Part shown: in pieces, positions 54,401-63,923 of the stretch
Position numbering within the stretch: the stretch's first letter is position 1
Layout: the number at the start of each line of letters is the position of its first letter
Assembly: GCF_033807575.1 (NCBI RefSeq)
Contig: NC_084707.1
Span: forward strand, 20,919,888 to 20,983,887
Length of the DNA: 64,000 nt
Direction: 5' to 3'
DNA from: Cydia pomonella
Taxonomy: Eukaryota; Arthropoda; Insecta; Lepidoptera; Tortricidae
The notes under the pieces: model-generated
What the model saw: the letters and a program-made list of their open reading frames with translations, nothing else
Database searches by the model: none
Told to the model about the DNA's origin: nothing
Program-made: the position numbers and the translations under genes

Positions 54401-55233
54401 TTATATTTATGATTATATTTATGGTACGAAAACGTTACGGGTCAACACAATCTGCACTTGTATTTTATGGGAGCCAATATAAACCCCTGCCAGCTCTCTG
54501 ACCGGCTAAGCTGGCTTTACCGCTACGCTTACAATGCTTACATGGAAATTTTATAAGAACTCACCAACTAAAATATATTTGATGACAACCGAATGGCACA
54601 GGCTTGTAATGGGTTGCCAGTGCTCATTGTTGACTACATCTGCGAGCTCCTCTGACCGGTTGGTCAGGAACAGAGCGCATTCCTTGAATGTGATGTCATA
54701 GCCGAGCTTTAATTAACTCGTTCATCTCTGCCAGCTCTCTGACCGGCTAAGCTAACTTTACCATTACGCTTATATGTAAATGTTATAAGAACTCACCAAC
54801 TAAAGTATATTTGATGAGACACGGATGGCACAGGCTTGTAATGGGTTGCCAGTGCTCATTGTTGACTACATCTGCGAGCTCCTCTGACCGGTTGGTCAGG
54901 AACAGAGCGCATTCCTTGAATGTGATGTCATAGCCGAGCTTTAATTAACTCGTTCATCTCTGCCAGCTCTCTGACCGGCTAAGCTAACTTTACCATTACG
55001 CTTACATGTAAATGTTATAAGAACTCACCAACTAAAGTATATTTGATGAGACACGGATGGCACAGGCTTGTAATGGGTTGCCAGTGCTCATTGTTGACTA
55101 CATCTGCGAGCTCCTCTGACCGGTTGGTCAGGAACAGAGCAAACTCCTTAAACGTGACGTCATTCCCGAGTTCTAAGGACTCGTTGCTTGGATTCTGGCG
55201 GTAGGTTCTGATGATGCGACGGCCGACGCGGTC
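48428..55233 (-). CDS. Carbohydrate sulfotransferase (chondroitin/HNK-1 type), C-terminal exons
   Basis: Two exons: 55233-55029 (phase 0 start after CTCTTCCAG, phase 1 donor GTGAGT) and 48657-48428 (after TTATTTCCAG), giving the last 144 residues. Enzymes of this Golgi family transfer sulfate from PAPS to sugars such as N-acetylgalactosamine in chondroitin. Visible family signatures: RVGRRIIRTYRQNP, DVTFKEFALFL, EHWQP.TSLCHPCLIKY, LVGKYETL across the splice, then KYFSQLDLPLIRKLYKLYKY and DYKIFDY near the C-terminus. The N-terminal anchor, the PAPS-binding 5' loop and 3' phosphate motif lie in exons beyond the window's right side or were not found. The 6.4-kb intron holds MITEs, a SINE and two extra copies of the penultimate exon. 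It faces the glucosidase gene tail to tail. The ligand specificity cannot be told from this part. Confidence 0.9.
49265..49429 (+). other. Short ORF of unknown status (54 aa)
   Basis: From the ATG at 49265 a basic, hydrophilic peptide starts MSPKRWNRSLTNEPRDLNRD and ends VPHCYAPW. Its composition is less AT-driven than nearby chance ORFs. I recognise no family, and there is no splice or promoter context; it lies antisense in the sulfotransferase intron. It could be a real small protein, an exon or chance. Confidence 0.2.
49773..49976. mobile_element. hAT-type MITE, 8-bp TSD
   Basis: Ends CAGGGATCGGAACCGGTTTT and ATACCGGTTTCCGATCCCTG are inverted. Flanks GTCTACAT (49765-49772) and GTTTACAT (49977-49984) match at 7 of 8 bases. 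Inside, 'accg.tttt' motifs recur. Confidence 0.82.
50203..50560. mobile_element. 358-bp MITE, 'ggtcatccattaat' family
   Basis: Left GGTCGTCCATTAATCACATC and right GATGTAATTAATAGATGACC are inverted with few mismatches, continuing 'acacg' / 'cgtgt'. C-rich 'acccctcccccctcc' and 'cccccctccctcccccta' runs lie inside. A family I recognise from many insect genomes. Confidence 0.78.
50561..53211. other. Intron stretch of the sulfotransferase gene
   Basis: No exon was recognised on either strand. A fold-back block at 50935-51075 ('gtctcatttagcatgggatt' / 'aatcccatacaaaatgagac' and 'agtgtaaatttatt' / 'aataaatttacact') looks like another MITE. Short ORFs at 52353 and 52709 are unassigned. Confidence 0.45.
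53212..53495. mobile_element. MITE carrying a nested palindrome
   Basis: Arms 53212-53253 ('ttaccacaagtattttcgta', 'acccgcctgttgctatc') and 53454-53495 ('gatagcaacaggcgggt', 'acgaaaattcttgtggtaa') pair over about 42 bp. The element at 53334-53443 is inserted between them. Confidence 0.85.
53334..53443. mobile_element. 110-bp palindromic MITE, 3-bp TSD (copy 2, nested)
   Basis: AGGGCCTACCGCGAACCACG pairs with CGTGGTTCGCGGTAGGCCCT perfectly; arms run on through 'acgtgttgcctccctgtc' / 'gacagagaagtaacacgt'. CAG lies on both sides (53331-53333, 53444-53446). Same length as copy 1 at 4235. Confidence 0.9.
53515..53624. mobile_element. 110-bp palindromic MITE, 'ggccacactaacgg' family
   Basis: 'gggccacactaacggaaaac' pairs with 'gttttccgttagtgtggccc', continuing 'gccattgattattgcgat' / 'atcgcgataatcaacggc'. 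The centre repeats 'cccagtgtggcc'. It sits only 20 bp from the neighbouring MITE. Confidence 0.87.
54037..54245 (+). repeat. tRNA-derived SINE
   Basis: B box 'gggttcaaatcctggtaag' (54073), then 'ggcatttattcctgtg', 'gagttatggatgttttctat', 'gtatttaagtatttatct' and an AT-rich end. The A-box half is diverged. Confidence 0.75.
54565..54706 (-). pseudogene. Extra copy 1 of the sulfotransferase penultimate exon
   Basis: Keeps the GTGAGT donor and the frame for YDITFKECALFL to ITSLCH, but the conserved CHPCLIKYT is altered to CHSVVIKYI. The first 21 or so codons of the real exon are absent, replaced by sequence with an in-frame stop; the only nearby AG ('ttaattaaag') is a poor acceptor. Confidence 0.8.
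54797..54938 (-). pseudogene. Extra copy 2 of the sulfotransferase penultimate exon
   Basis: Encodes YDITFKECALFLTNRSEEL to SLCHPCLIKYTLV with an intact donor and phase, matching the real exon except near its start (KECALFL for KEFALFL). As in copy 1, the 5' part of the exon is missing and a stop lies just upstream. If the weak AG at 54939-54940 were used, phase 0 would be kept, so cryptic use cannot be excluded. Confidence 0.78.
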
Positions 55234-55334
55234 CTGGAAGAGAGAAATTGTTGAAAATGTTGCTCAGGATGTATTATGTAGGTAAAAGATGATCAAGTTC
55301 ACTGAATATGCTAGGATCCAATGATAAAATAAGT

Positions 55335-55951
55335 CCATATTGACCGTTTGGAGAGAATTCAAAACATTTTCTTAAAATCTTTAAGTTATAGAACAGGTAC
55401 TTATTTTGTAAATTCAACGTTGGCGGCGAAACATTTTGGTGTACCTTCTCTTTTTAACCGTAGGATATACTTAGACGTTATGTTTTTGTTTAAAATTCTA
55501 AAAAATATTATTAATTGTCCTAATCCACTAAGATTAGTCACTTTCAGTTGTCCGCATCACCCCTTACGCCCTCGATCGCTGTTTCATATTAGTTTCTCCG
55601 TCAAAAACTATTCCAGGCATACCTTTTTCAGACGAGTTCCTAGTTACTATAATCAAAATCTATTCGAAGTAGATTGTTTTCAAAATTCGTTGGCTAGTCT
55701 AAAAGATATAGTTAAAAGTAAGTTATTTTAATATATAAGTACAGATATCAGTTATTTTTTCTATCAGATTCAAAAATTTGCATTAAGTAGCTATATAACT
55801 ATATTTATTTCAGTTAACATAATTTATAATTTATGAACCTCCAGGTCTTTTTGTTGTATTTTCCTTTTGTTGTGGTACATCGTTTGTATTGCATTGTTGA
55901 TATGTTTATACGACTGTTTGGTTTCTAAATAAATAAATAAAAAAAAAAAAA
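55335..55951 (+). mobile_element. 5'-truncated LINE tail with poly-A end
   Basis: An open frame to 55731 (from about 55348, RIQNIFLKSLSYRTG... to SLASLKDIVKSKLF) resembles the C-terminus of LINE ORF2 downstream of the reverse transcriptase, where 'I..VQ..FL' opens the last segment. A 3' UTR follows and ends in 'aaataaataaataaaaaaaa'. The reverse transcriptase and endonuclease parts are missing. Confidence 0.75.
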
Positions 55952-56044
55952 ATGTGTTGTGTGGCGGTCAGCAGCCGCCGACAGCTGCTCTCCCACCGCC
56001 ACAAGTTGTATGTCTGTGTTTGGTTTTGTCAATGCTTAGTTATA

Positions 56045-56230
56045 AACTGACTAGCTTCTGCCCGCGATTTAGTCAGCGCGGAATGATGATGATTGATCAA
56101 CGCTATTACCTTATATTATATCCTTCCCCGGGCCTCAAACTATCTCGATATCCATAGCAAATTTCACCTCAGCGTGATCAAAAGCATACAGACAGACAGA
56201 CTTTCGCATTAGTAATATTAGTAGAGATAT
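56045..56230 (+). repeat. Dispersed repeat tail with 'gacagacagac' block
   Basis: Has 'ccttccccgggcctcaaact', 'caaatttcacctcagcgtga' and 'agacagacagactttcgcat' followed by 'tagtaatattagtagagat', the typical end of a common lepidopteran retroelement. A shorter relative is at 51298-51330. Confidence 0.6.
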
Positions 56231-56499
56231 CTGATTAGTCTTACAGACCTTTACAAAAACCGGACTTTATTAATCTACTAAATTTATTGTTCTATGGGTT
56301 TGTGCACAAAGTTCAAGATTCTCAAAAACCGTACGATATTAAAAGCGGACCACAAATGAATAAATCTGGTCTATTTGCAAACTGGGTTCGCATTTCACAG
56401 TTCCGCTACGATTCGCATTTCCTGTCTAACTTGTGTTTATCAATTCTAAGTAAAATAATTTAAAAGATTATCAATCTAAGGAAACGAGTAAAAGTAAAT

Positions 56500-57345
56500 A
56501 AATAAATAAGTTTTAAATATGGAAAATCGAAGACGACTGCATTTGGCTTGCGCTGTTCGGAAGGTGTTAGATTTTGAAAAACCCCGCTATCTGTTTGATA
56601 AAATAAAATGGGTAAAGGATACGCGCTCAAGGACGCTGAGAAAATGCACGAAACTGATAATCCCACCGCATAAAACTGCGTCCTTCAGGGGGAGTTTCAA
56701 ATTTGCCGCTAGTAAAGTCTGGAATGACCTACCTCCCCCCTTGCGAGAACCTTTAACGTTCTTAAAATATAAGCGTTTAGTCCGTACACATCTATTAAAT
56801 ATACAAAATAAGTTGTAGCTCCAAATATTATATTTATATATATATTTATTATTTATAATTTTTTTGGTTTTGATAAATGATTTTCATTTTATTATTTTTA
56901 TATTTATTGAATGTAATCTTCTTTTTTTCTTTTATCTGTATGTAAAGACAAAACATAATACACACATTACAAAGTACATTCTTACCTACACTATTTCTAC
57001 ATACCAGCCCCACATACTCATACACGTACATTAATAAACCATAGTACAGGAACACACAAATACACAAAGATGTCAATATAGAGCTGTACCTAAGAAAGGT
57101 ACATTATGCTAGTAGTGACCGACCCCAATCTCTCCCGGGACCAGTCTGAAAATCAGCGCAGAGCCCTCTGGCACTGCACATGCTGAGACTGGCACCCTTT
57201 GCCACATTATAGATTTAAGTTGTAATTATTATGTTAATTTAAGTTAATTAGTTCAAGTTATTTAGTATTTTTTAGCTATTTTCACAGAAATTGTAAATTT
57301 TGTTGTGTGGCAATAAAGTTTTTTTTATTTTGTTTTATTTTTAAA
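56500..57345 (+). mobile_element. 5'-truncated LINE tail
   Basis: An open frame at 56519-56818 (RRRLHLACAVRKVLDF... FKFAASKVWNDLPPPLRE...FLKYKRLVRTHLL) matches the conserved C-terminal end of LINE ORF2 proteins (RR..LH...V.K.L, then WN.LP......F...L). The 3' UTR ends 'ggcaataaagttttttttat' with a polyadenylation hexamer. Two LINE tails lie within 1.2 kb in the same orientation but differ in sequence. Confidence 0.75.
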
Positions 57346-57816
57346 TTTCGAGTTCGGTTCGAGACGACTCGTGTTCTAAGATGTTAAAATAGTTTGTTTT
57401 GGGAGAATGACGTTGACACATGTACGTATTTTATATATTTGAATAATATAGCCGATAATCTTATAGTGGTTTTATAAATATTATAGGTAGAAAAGAATAT
57501 GCATCATATTTAAATTATAAGAAACTACTTCCTGTTGCTTATTAAGGGATGTTAATTGACAAATATAAATATATACGAAATAAAACAATATATGAACAAA
57601 GTTTTTTTTTTCTTTTCTCACCACGCTCAGAAAAAACCCATGATACATTTAATAGGTATGCCATAAGCCTCAGATAAAACTATATAAGCATCAAGTAAGT
57701 ATGTATTTGGAACCAGGCTCACATCTTGTTGATAGTTCGATGACCTCTAAAACCTGACTTTTGACATGACTAGGTAATAACCATTTCTTAACTTCACTCT
57801 GAGTTCTGCGGCCTTA

Positions 57817-57935
57817 AGGGGCACTGATTAACAGTCCCCCGGACGGTATCGGCTTGTCAGGTGTTTGGATCTGTCAACTTTTTGTTCTAACTGACAGACC
57901 GCTACCGTCCGGCGGACTGTTAATCAGTGAGCCCT
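57817..57935. mobile_element. Palindromic MITE, 'cactgattaacagtcc' family (copy 1)
   Basis: 'ggcactgattaacagtcccc' pairs with 'ggcggactgttaatcagtga'; inner arms 'gacggtatcgg' / 'ccgctaccgtc' and 'ctgtcaactttttgttctaa' region. TTA stands at the left edge and within one base of the right edge. Confidence 0.82.
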
Positions 57936-60060
57936 ATTAGATTGTTTTGTGGATGTCCATACCATATTATTGTAAGTTTTTATTCCGTTATTATTAATTT
58001 AGTCGCTCTGTGAGCTGCAGAATTGGTGAGTCTTTCTTTGCATAGCATTAACTGAATAAACGTATAGTTCATTCATTAAAAAATAAAAACTATATCGCCA
58101 AAGAAACCTATAATATATATAACATTTTTTTTGTTTTGTTTTGTCTGTTTTATGTTAATACAGTGCAATACAGTGACATACATATATACATACATAATAT
58201 AATTATTGGACCTGCTCACAAAAAATCCTATGAAATTTCCAAAAATTCCTAACGGTTGAAAAATGCGTTATTAGGTACAAAATAATTTCAATGAAGCTAT
58301 TGCTTACGTCTTGCGTTTAAACAATAATTTGAAGAAAAAACAGTAATTTTGTCTGCAGCTAGACTACGTCACTAACGCTAAAAGATACGAGGATAGTCAA
58401 TACAACGTACCTGGCGTATTTCCGTTTGAAATGTAAACAACGTAAGTAATACTAGTACCAGACGTCATGAAACTAATATCACAATTTAAACTATAATTCC
58501 AATACTTATTGTTAGCATAACGTTGTAACTGTTGTAAGGTACAGTCGCCATCAGATGTATCGGAGCGGTCATGATGGTCAAAAATATCTGAACATGAACT
58601 TTAACTTCTTAGTAATAAAGGCTTTGTCTAGATATTTCTGAACAACTTGGCTTATCCTATATACTGTACAGTACAGAGTACACCTATCTCGTCTGAAGAG
58701 AGAAGAGTGCCAAAAATATATAAAATATTACTTTTTAGTTCTACTTAAGAACTAGTTCTGCAGAAACTTAAAAACAATTGAAACATGAAATATAAAATCG
58801 TTTTCAAGACCGAAAACACTTGTCAATATATTTACAAATATTTGCTGGTTTAATAGTATAGAAATAATTAGTCGCTTTGTATGAAGAAATGTGTCTCACA
58901 ACCAGCTTTACCGCCCCGCAGCTATACCTACTAATTTACTTGCACTGCATAACCGTGGCACTAACAGCAACGCCCTTAGCCGACCTTTGGTGAACCTTAT
59001 ATGCTTGCAATAAGGTTGAGAATGAAACTGTGTGGACGATATTTTCCTTGCAACATAAATATTTCAATAACGTAACTACTGGTCATAAGCCCATAGGTAA
59101 TGTGGGATAATGTAATGTTAGCTTGAACTAAAATGTAGAGGCCTACATTATTTCTAAATAGTGCGATGAAATACGTACAGATTATTTACGCAAATGCAAG
59201 AGCACCTAGTTCGTTTGGGTGAGTGGGTGGTTCTAAGCAATTTCAGCAAATTGAAGATTCTAAAATAAGTCTTCGTGTTCAAAGGGTTTCGGGGCAGGAG
59301 ATGCAAACAAACTTTGTGACAAACGAAAAGTTTTTGCAATGTTGCCGAGACTGTTTAAATATAGTCGAATTAATGTAAGGTTTGATATTGACAGTTATAA
59401 ATTGACCCCTATAATAATAAAGATAGTTTATTTTCCAAGTAGGCATATTACAATGCGCTAATGAACGTCCAATAAAGGTACGCCGGCTCTAACCCTACAC
59501 TCCTGACCCTAGGAGATTTAAATCCCTCCTAAATTGTAGGAGGGTATCACAATATGGGACCGGCAAGAAACTTGGCTTATATTTTAATTGAAGCTAAGAC
59601 CTGTAGTTTAAATGAAGCCTTAGATTCTTATATATAAGCGTTTATTCATTGCGTCGACTATAGTATTTAGGTACACGCAACGGAAAACTGTCGCCGCAAT
59701 TATATTTAGCTGTTAAGATTTTTATTATTGTATGTACCTATGTTAATTTATTAGATATGTATTTATGGATCTTAGTTGCCTGATAATAAATAATATTCCA
59801 TTTTATAAATCTTTATAAAAAATGATGATGGCATCTGATCTGGGCCATCACCGCTGCATCTTTATTAGTGTTAGCGGTACACTAAAAAACGCTGCAAATT
59901 GTGTTAAAAGCATGAAAATCATATTTGAATCAATTTGACCCGTAGAACCAAAAAAAATGGAGGAGTTCTGACGTCATTTTTTTGTATGGGAAAAAAGTTC
60001 AGAAACCTATCGTGCGTGGTATTAAATGAAAGGGCCTTTAAAGTCGATTCTAAGAATATA
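57936..60060. other. Gene-free stretch
   Basis: Apart from the MITE at 58539-58669 I see no exon, repeat end or RNA gene. A small local inverted repeat 'cctaggagatttaaatccct' / 'cctaaattgtaggagg' lies at 59507-59545. If the sulfotransferase gene's 5' exons lie outside the window, this is intron. Confidence 0.4.
58539..58669. mobile_element. MITE, 'gccatcagatatatcg' family
   Basis: Starts 'gtacagtcgccatcagatgt' and ends 'ttatcctatatactgtac', with the inner 'tcaaaaatatctgaacatga' / 'gatatttctgaacaact' blocks. More diverged than 28437-28569. Confidence 0.65.
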
Positions 60061-60068
60061 TGAAATCA

Positions 60069-60129
60069 ACGTACGAATTTACAAGTGCGACAGAGACGCA
60101 ACACGTAGAACGTGGTTCGCGGTAGTCCC
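60069..60129. repeat. Half copy of the 110-bp palindromic MITE
   Basis: Matches the right half of 53334-53443: 'cgtacgaatttacaagtgcg', 'acagagacgcaacacgtaga', 'acgtggttcgcggtagtccc'. The left arm is absent. Confidence 0.75.
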
Positions 60130-60354
60130 ATTGTTTCATTTTGATTCGATGCCGACAAACATCGTTACTATGCGACGGCCTCTAACTAGGTTTAGAATGC
60201 ATTTTAATTTTAATAATTTTACATAGAGGTAGATAGCCAGTGAAAGTTTTAATAAGCTACGCATTTGTGATCATAAAAGTGTGAAGATTGCTATATCTAC
60301 ATGTTGCTCGTTATCTAAGATTTCCTTACTTACCTATACATCTATAGTTAGGTA

Positions 60355-60466
60355 ATATAGTTCGTGGCATCCACGATGACGCACAGATTTGTCAAATCTA
60401 ACCCTTAACAGTAGGCACTTACAATACGAGTTAAAGCACGCGTCGTCGTGAATGACAGGATCTACA
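60355..60466. mobile_element. Short MITE, 'gtcatcgtggatgacac' family (copy 4)
   Basis: 'gtggcatccacgatgacgca' at the left pairs with 'cgcgtcgtcgtgaatgacag' at the right; 'cagatttgtcaaatctaacc' is the internal block, here inverted relative to the other copies. Confidence 0.7.
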
Positions 60467-60567
60467 AACAGGTCATTCTGGTGTAGTAGCTGCCTGCTTT
60501 TATAATTTATACAAATAGCACAGAATAAGTTATAAATAAATATTATAGGGCAATTTTACGCATCTCA

Positions 60568-60729
60568 GGGCTCCTCTACACAATGGCCCAGCGTAGGCCA
60601 GTCTAAGGGACGCCGCTATATATGCAGTGGAATGCAATATCACTTACTCCCTCTAATGCATAAATGCACCCCCCCTTGCCTTGCCTTGCCTTGGACTGGC
60701 CTACGCAGGGCCATCGTGTAGAGGAGCCG
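60568..60729. mobile_element. 162-bp MITE with 3-bp TSD TCA
   Basis: GGGCTCCTCTACACAATGGC pairs with GCCATCGTGTAGAGGAGCCG; arms continue 'cagcgtaggccagtc' / 'gactggcctacgcag'. TCA flanks both sides (60565-60567, 60730-60732). A C run and (ccttg)n stretch lie in the centre. Confidence 0.85.
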
Positions 60730-60881
60730 TCAACCTAGCCCCCGAAAGCTAAAAAAAAGTGTGTTGTTGTGGATACTAGACGACAATACAATACGGTCAA
60801 TACGAGTATCGTGCTCATTAAGGATCAAACAAAGGCCAATGATACAGAACCGTAAGGGATCTTTCGATTTGACCCCATGTA

Positions 60882-62523
60882 CACTTAGGAGCAAAAAAAT
60901 CGACTCAAATCTGTGTTGGATTTAAAAACGAAATATCTCCGAAACTAATTCGCGTATTCTTAAAGTAATAGAACCATTAAAAAGCTGCTATATTTACCTT
61001 TTTAAAAAACACAAAATTCCTGAAGTATTATTTCAGATACTGAAATCTGAGCGATTTTAGCAAAATGGGGTAAAATATGGGTAAAATCACGTTCAATTAA
61101 CGTCCTGAAAATGGGAATGAAAGCAATTTCGTAGAGAGAAAACCATTCAATTTTTCCTGTTTAATATTTTGTATTTCCGCCTTGGGCCTCCTTGATGCAA
61201 TCCGGTTCTTCATGGATCTTATCAGCTTCCTGATGGTATCCTGCGGACAAGCTCCCCATTCCTCGACCAAAGCCTCTTTCAGGGCCAAAATCGTCTCAGG
61301 AGCGGGATCCCGGGCTCGAACCTTCCTTTTTAAATAATCCCACAAGTGCTCGATGGGGTTCAAGTTCGGACTCAGAGGTGGCCATGCAAGGGTGGGGATG
61401 CCAACCTCAGCAAGGTATGCCCGCGTGACTCTTGCGGTATGACAAGGGGCGTTATCTTGCATGAGATGGAACCCCTCCTCATAAAATCCTGCATAGGGGA
61501 CGACATGATCTTGCAGGATATCTGTGATGTAACGATCTGCGTTCAAACCACGTCCGCGGCCCCCACCAGGAATGAAAACCAGCTCGGTCCTCCCCTCCTT
61601 GGATATCCCCGCCCACATCATGACAGATCCCCCTCCGTAGGCGACCGTCTCGGAGATGCAGCACTGCGCAAATCGTTCTCCAGGTCTTCGGTACACCCGT
61701 CTTCTTCTGTCACTGCCATGGAGACACACCCTGCACTCATTGCTGAAGAGTACGCGGCTCCATTGTTCGTACGTCCAATTTTCGTAAGTGGTTACGAAAT
61801 CCATACGAGCGTCCCGGTGCCTCCCTGTCAGTTTGGGCCCTGTGGCAGGCCTTTTTGGGGTAAGGTTGGCTTCCTTAAGTCTTCGACGAACTGTCCACTT
61901 GCTGACTGGTTGCTCTCGGATCTGCATCAGCTGCTGCTGGATGTCAACGCCGGTACGCTGTCGATCACGAAGACTGGCCGTAACGATGAAGTGGTCCTCT
62001 CTCCTCGATGTGCACCTGGGACGGCCAGATCCAGGTTTGCGAGCAAGGTTTCCAGTCCGAATGAATTTTTGGTTGACTCTGGAAACTGCAGACTGACTTA
62101 AATTCAGCTGTTCAGCAACTGCACGCTGCGTAAGGCCTTGATTGAGCAAGACGATAACTTGGCCGGCTTCAGTTTCTGTCGTGTCCATTTTCTTGCAGGT
62201 AATTCCAGGGAATGATTGCGGGAGATGTGCACAGGTCAACTTCTGATAAGAGACTGATAAGAAATAACCGGATACACCGGTTTTTATGGCCCTCAAAGGT
62301 GCGCAACTCGTGCATAATCAAAGCAGGTAAAATGTTGTTTTCTACAAAAATAACAATAACCTGAAATTTACCAAACCGATTTCAACAGTTGTTAATGTTT
62401 TTGATAGCTTAATTAATAAACAATAATACTGCAATTTCATTTTCACTGAAATATTCAACGTTTTCAGAAAAATTGAAAAAAACTAAAAAATGTGACTTGA
62501 GTCGATTTTTTTGCTCCCGAGTG
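60882..62523 (-). mobile_element. Tc1 transposon, full length, catalytically damaged
   Basis: Inverted ends at 60882-60908 (CACTTAGGAGCAAAAAAATC...) and 62497-62523 (27 bp, two mismatches). TA flanks both (60880-60881, 62524-62525). Its transposase gene is on the - strand, complete in length, but has lost the first catalytic Asp. Confidence 0.93.
61097..62188 (-). CDS. Tc1-type transposase with Asp-to-Asn in the DDE triad
   Basis: A 363-aa protein, a usual length for Tc1 transposases. I start at the ATG at 62188 (MDTTETEAGQ) and not the upstream in-frame ATG at 62296, because the helix-turn-helix follows at once and the extra 36 residues look unrelated. Residues 8-45 (LTQRAVAEQLNLSQSAVSRV) are the first HTH, GSGRPR (53-58) the hook, and about 83-110 the second HTH. 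In the catalytic domain Asp245 (QDNAPCH) and Glu280 (SPNLNPIEHLW) are present with 34 residues between them (DD34E). The first acid is Asn150 in VLFSNECRVCL; codon 61741-61739 reads AAT where GAT is expected, a single G-to-A change. DNA cleavage activity is therefore predicted to be lost although binding may persist. Confidence 0.92.
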   Translation of the reverse strand: MDTTETEAGQVIVLLNQGLTQRAVAEQLNLSQSAVSRVNQKFIRTGNLARKPGSGRPRCTSRREDHFIVTASLRDRQRTGVDIQQQLMQIREQPVSKWTVRRRLKEANLTPKRPATGPKLTGRHRDARMDFVTTYENWTYEQWSRVLFSNECRVCLHGSDRRRRVYRRPGERFAQCCISETVAYGGGSVMMWAGISKEGRTELVFIPGGGRGRGLNADRYITDILQDHVVPYAGFYEEGFHLMQDNAPCHTARVTRAYLAEVGIPTLAWPPLSPNLNPIEHLWDYLKRKVRARDPAPETILALKEALVEEWGACPQDTIRKLIRSMKNRIASRRPKAEIQNIKQEKLNGFLSTKLLSFPFSGR

Positions 62524-62601
62524 TATATTCCGCGAACATTAAAAGTGCCAAAGATATCTATTTATAGTTTGTCAAGCCATTTCCGTCAGTAGAATAAAAC
62601 A

Positions 62602-62790
62602 GGCAAAGTGCGAGTCGGACTTGCCCACCGAGGGTTCCGTACTTTTTAGTATTTGTTGTTATAGCGGCAACAGAAATACATCATCTGTGAAAATTTTAAC
62701 TGTCCAACTATCACGGTTCATGACGGACAGACAGACAGACGGACGGACAGCGGAGTCTTAGTAATAGGGTCCCGTTTTACTTTTTAGGTA
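62602..62790 (+). repeat. 'gggttccgta' repeat, partial
   Basis: Begins 'aggcaaagtgcgagtcggac', 'ttgcccaccgagggttccgt', and has 'acagacagacagacggacgg', 'acagcggagtcttagtaata' and 'gggtcccgttttac'. Same family as 19038-19871 and the fragments at 16296, 28086 and 14985. Confidence 0.75.
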
Positions 62791-63144
62791 TGGATATCTA
62801 AAAACGGCATTTTTTTTATGTAGTGGTATCGTCCCATAGAAAACCACTGACAAACTTGTTTGACCGGAAATCGGTTGTCATCGATTTTTTTGTTCGATTT
62901 GGATAGTGTTTAGCTGTGGTTTCGGCATTCGGGCGGGATAAATACGAAAATCACAAATTGCTTCCACAAGAATTTTCGTTGAGTTTCGAAAATATCATGC
63001 TTTCCGTAATTAAGAGGAAGATTTAGGACATACGGTAAAATTGCGCTTATTACAGAAAAGGAAACTTTATCCACCAAACTTTATCGAAAACTGACGAAAA
63101 TAATAATTCTTAAACGCCAATTTTTGAAACGTACCAACATTGTT

Positions 63145-63269
63145 AAGGGGCCCACTGATTAACAGTCCATCGGACGGTATCGGTCTGTCAGTTAGAACAA
63201 AACAGTTGACAGCTCCGAACAACTGACAGACCGATACCGTCCGGCGGACTGTTAATCAGTGGGCCCCTT
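63145..63269. mobile_element. Palindromic MITE, 'cactgattaacagtcc' family (copy 2)
   Basis: AAGGGGCCCACTGATTAACA pairs with TGTTAATCAGTGGGCCCCTT; inner arms 'cggacggtatcggtctgtca' / 'tgacagaccgataccgtccg' are perfect. TTA lies next to both ends, compatible with the 3-bp TWA target of PIF/Harbinger elements. Confidence 0.88.
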
Positions 63270-63800
63270 TATCTCCAGTAGTTTCAATAATAAAGTCAAA
63301 CTAATTATAGGTACCCATCAGAATCATTCGTGTTTGGACAACAAATGGTTATCAATCATCGTTACAGACGGCCAGGCCTCATTTGGAGACAATAGGCGCT
63401 TATCAATTTAAATGAAGTGCCATCATACAAGTTAGTAGCTGTTTAAATAACTTTAAAACATTAATAACTTTCAAATAATGCAATTTTAAATTTTTTTTTA
63501 GCATTTTTGACTTAGAAAGTTCTGGACTTAAACTCTTGAAACTTTTGAAAAACTTCTTCTTAGCAACATTAAAAATTACAGCTCTTAAACTTCAGAAGTA
63601 CAATGTCTCTAACTTATTTTGAATGTGATGTGTATAGGATTCTCTACCTTCTTTATTACAATGAACATTAAGTTTATATTGCAAGAAACATACTACTGGA
63701 AAAACTGGGTATGAAAGTAGACTTGTGTTAAAGCAGTAAGTTTATCAAATCTATAAAAACAATCAATGACAAACTAAAGCTGTATTTGTGAGTGTGACGT

Positions 63801-63923
63801 TCCACGGATTAAGGTATCTTATGGCGGTTAGCGCTTATGTCGCGTAGCACCGCATTGGTATTGAAGCGTCGTTAAGCACCGACCGCCATAAGGTACCTTT
63901 ACCCAAACCTTTACCCGTGGATT
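63801..63923. mobile_element. MITE, 'aaggtatcttatggcggt' family
   Basis: 'attaaggtatcttatggcgg' pairs with 'ccgccataaggtacctttac', with outer 'tccacgg' / 'cccgtgga'. Non-coding. Confidence 0.72.

Larger units (their letters stand above)
54487..55180 (-). repeat. Triplicated segment spanning the sulfotransferase penultimate exon
   Basis: About 235-bp units begin at 54487, 54728 and 54960 (each 'ctgccagctctctgaccggc'). Each holds intron sequence, the splice donor 'actcacc' and most of one exon copy. Only the third copy (to 55233) has the complete exon with its acceptor. Units two and three are nearly identical, so the duplication is recent. Confidence 0.92.

Noticed and set aside
61346..62101. 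251-codon + strand ORF
   Set aside because: Lies opposite the Tc1 transposase and follows its codon pattern; no protein signature of its own.
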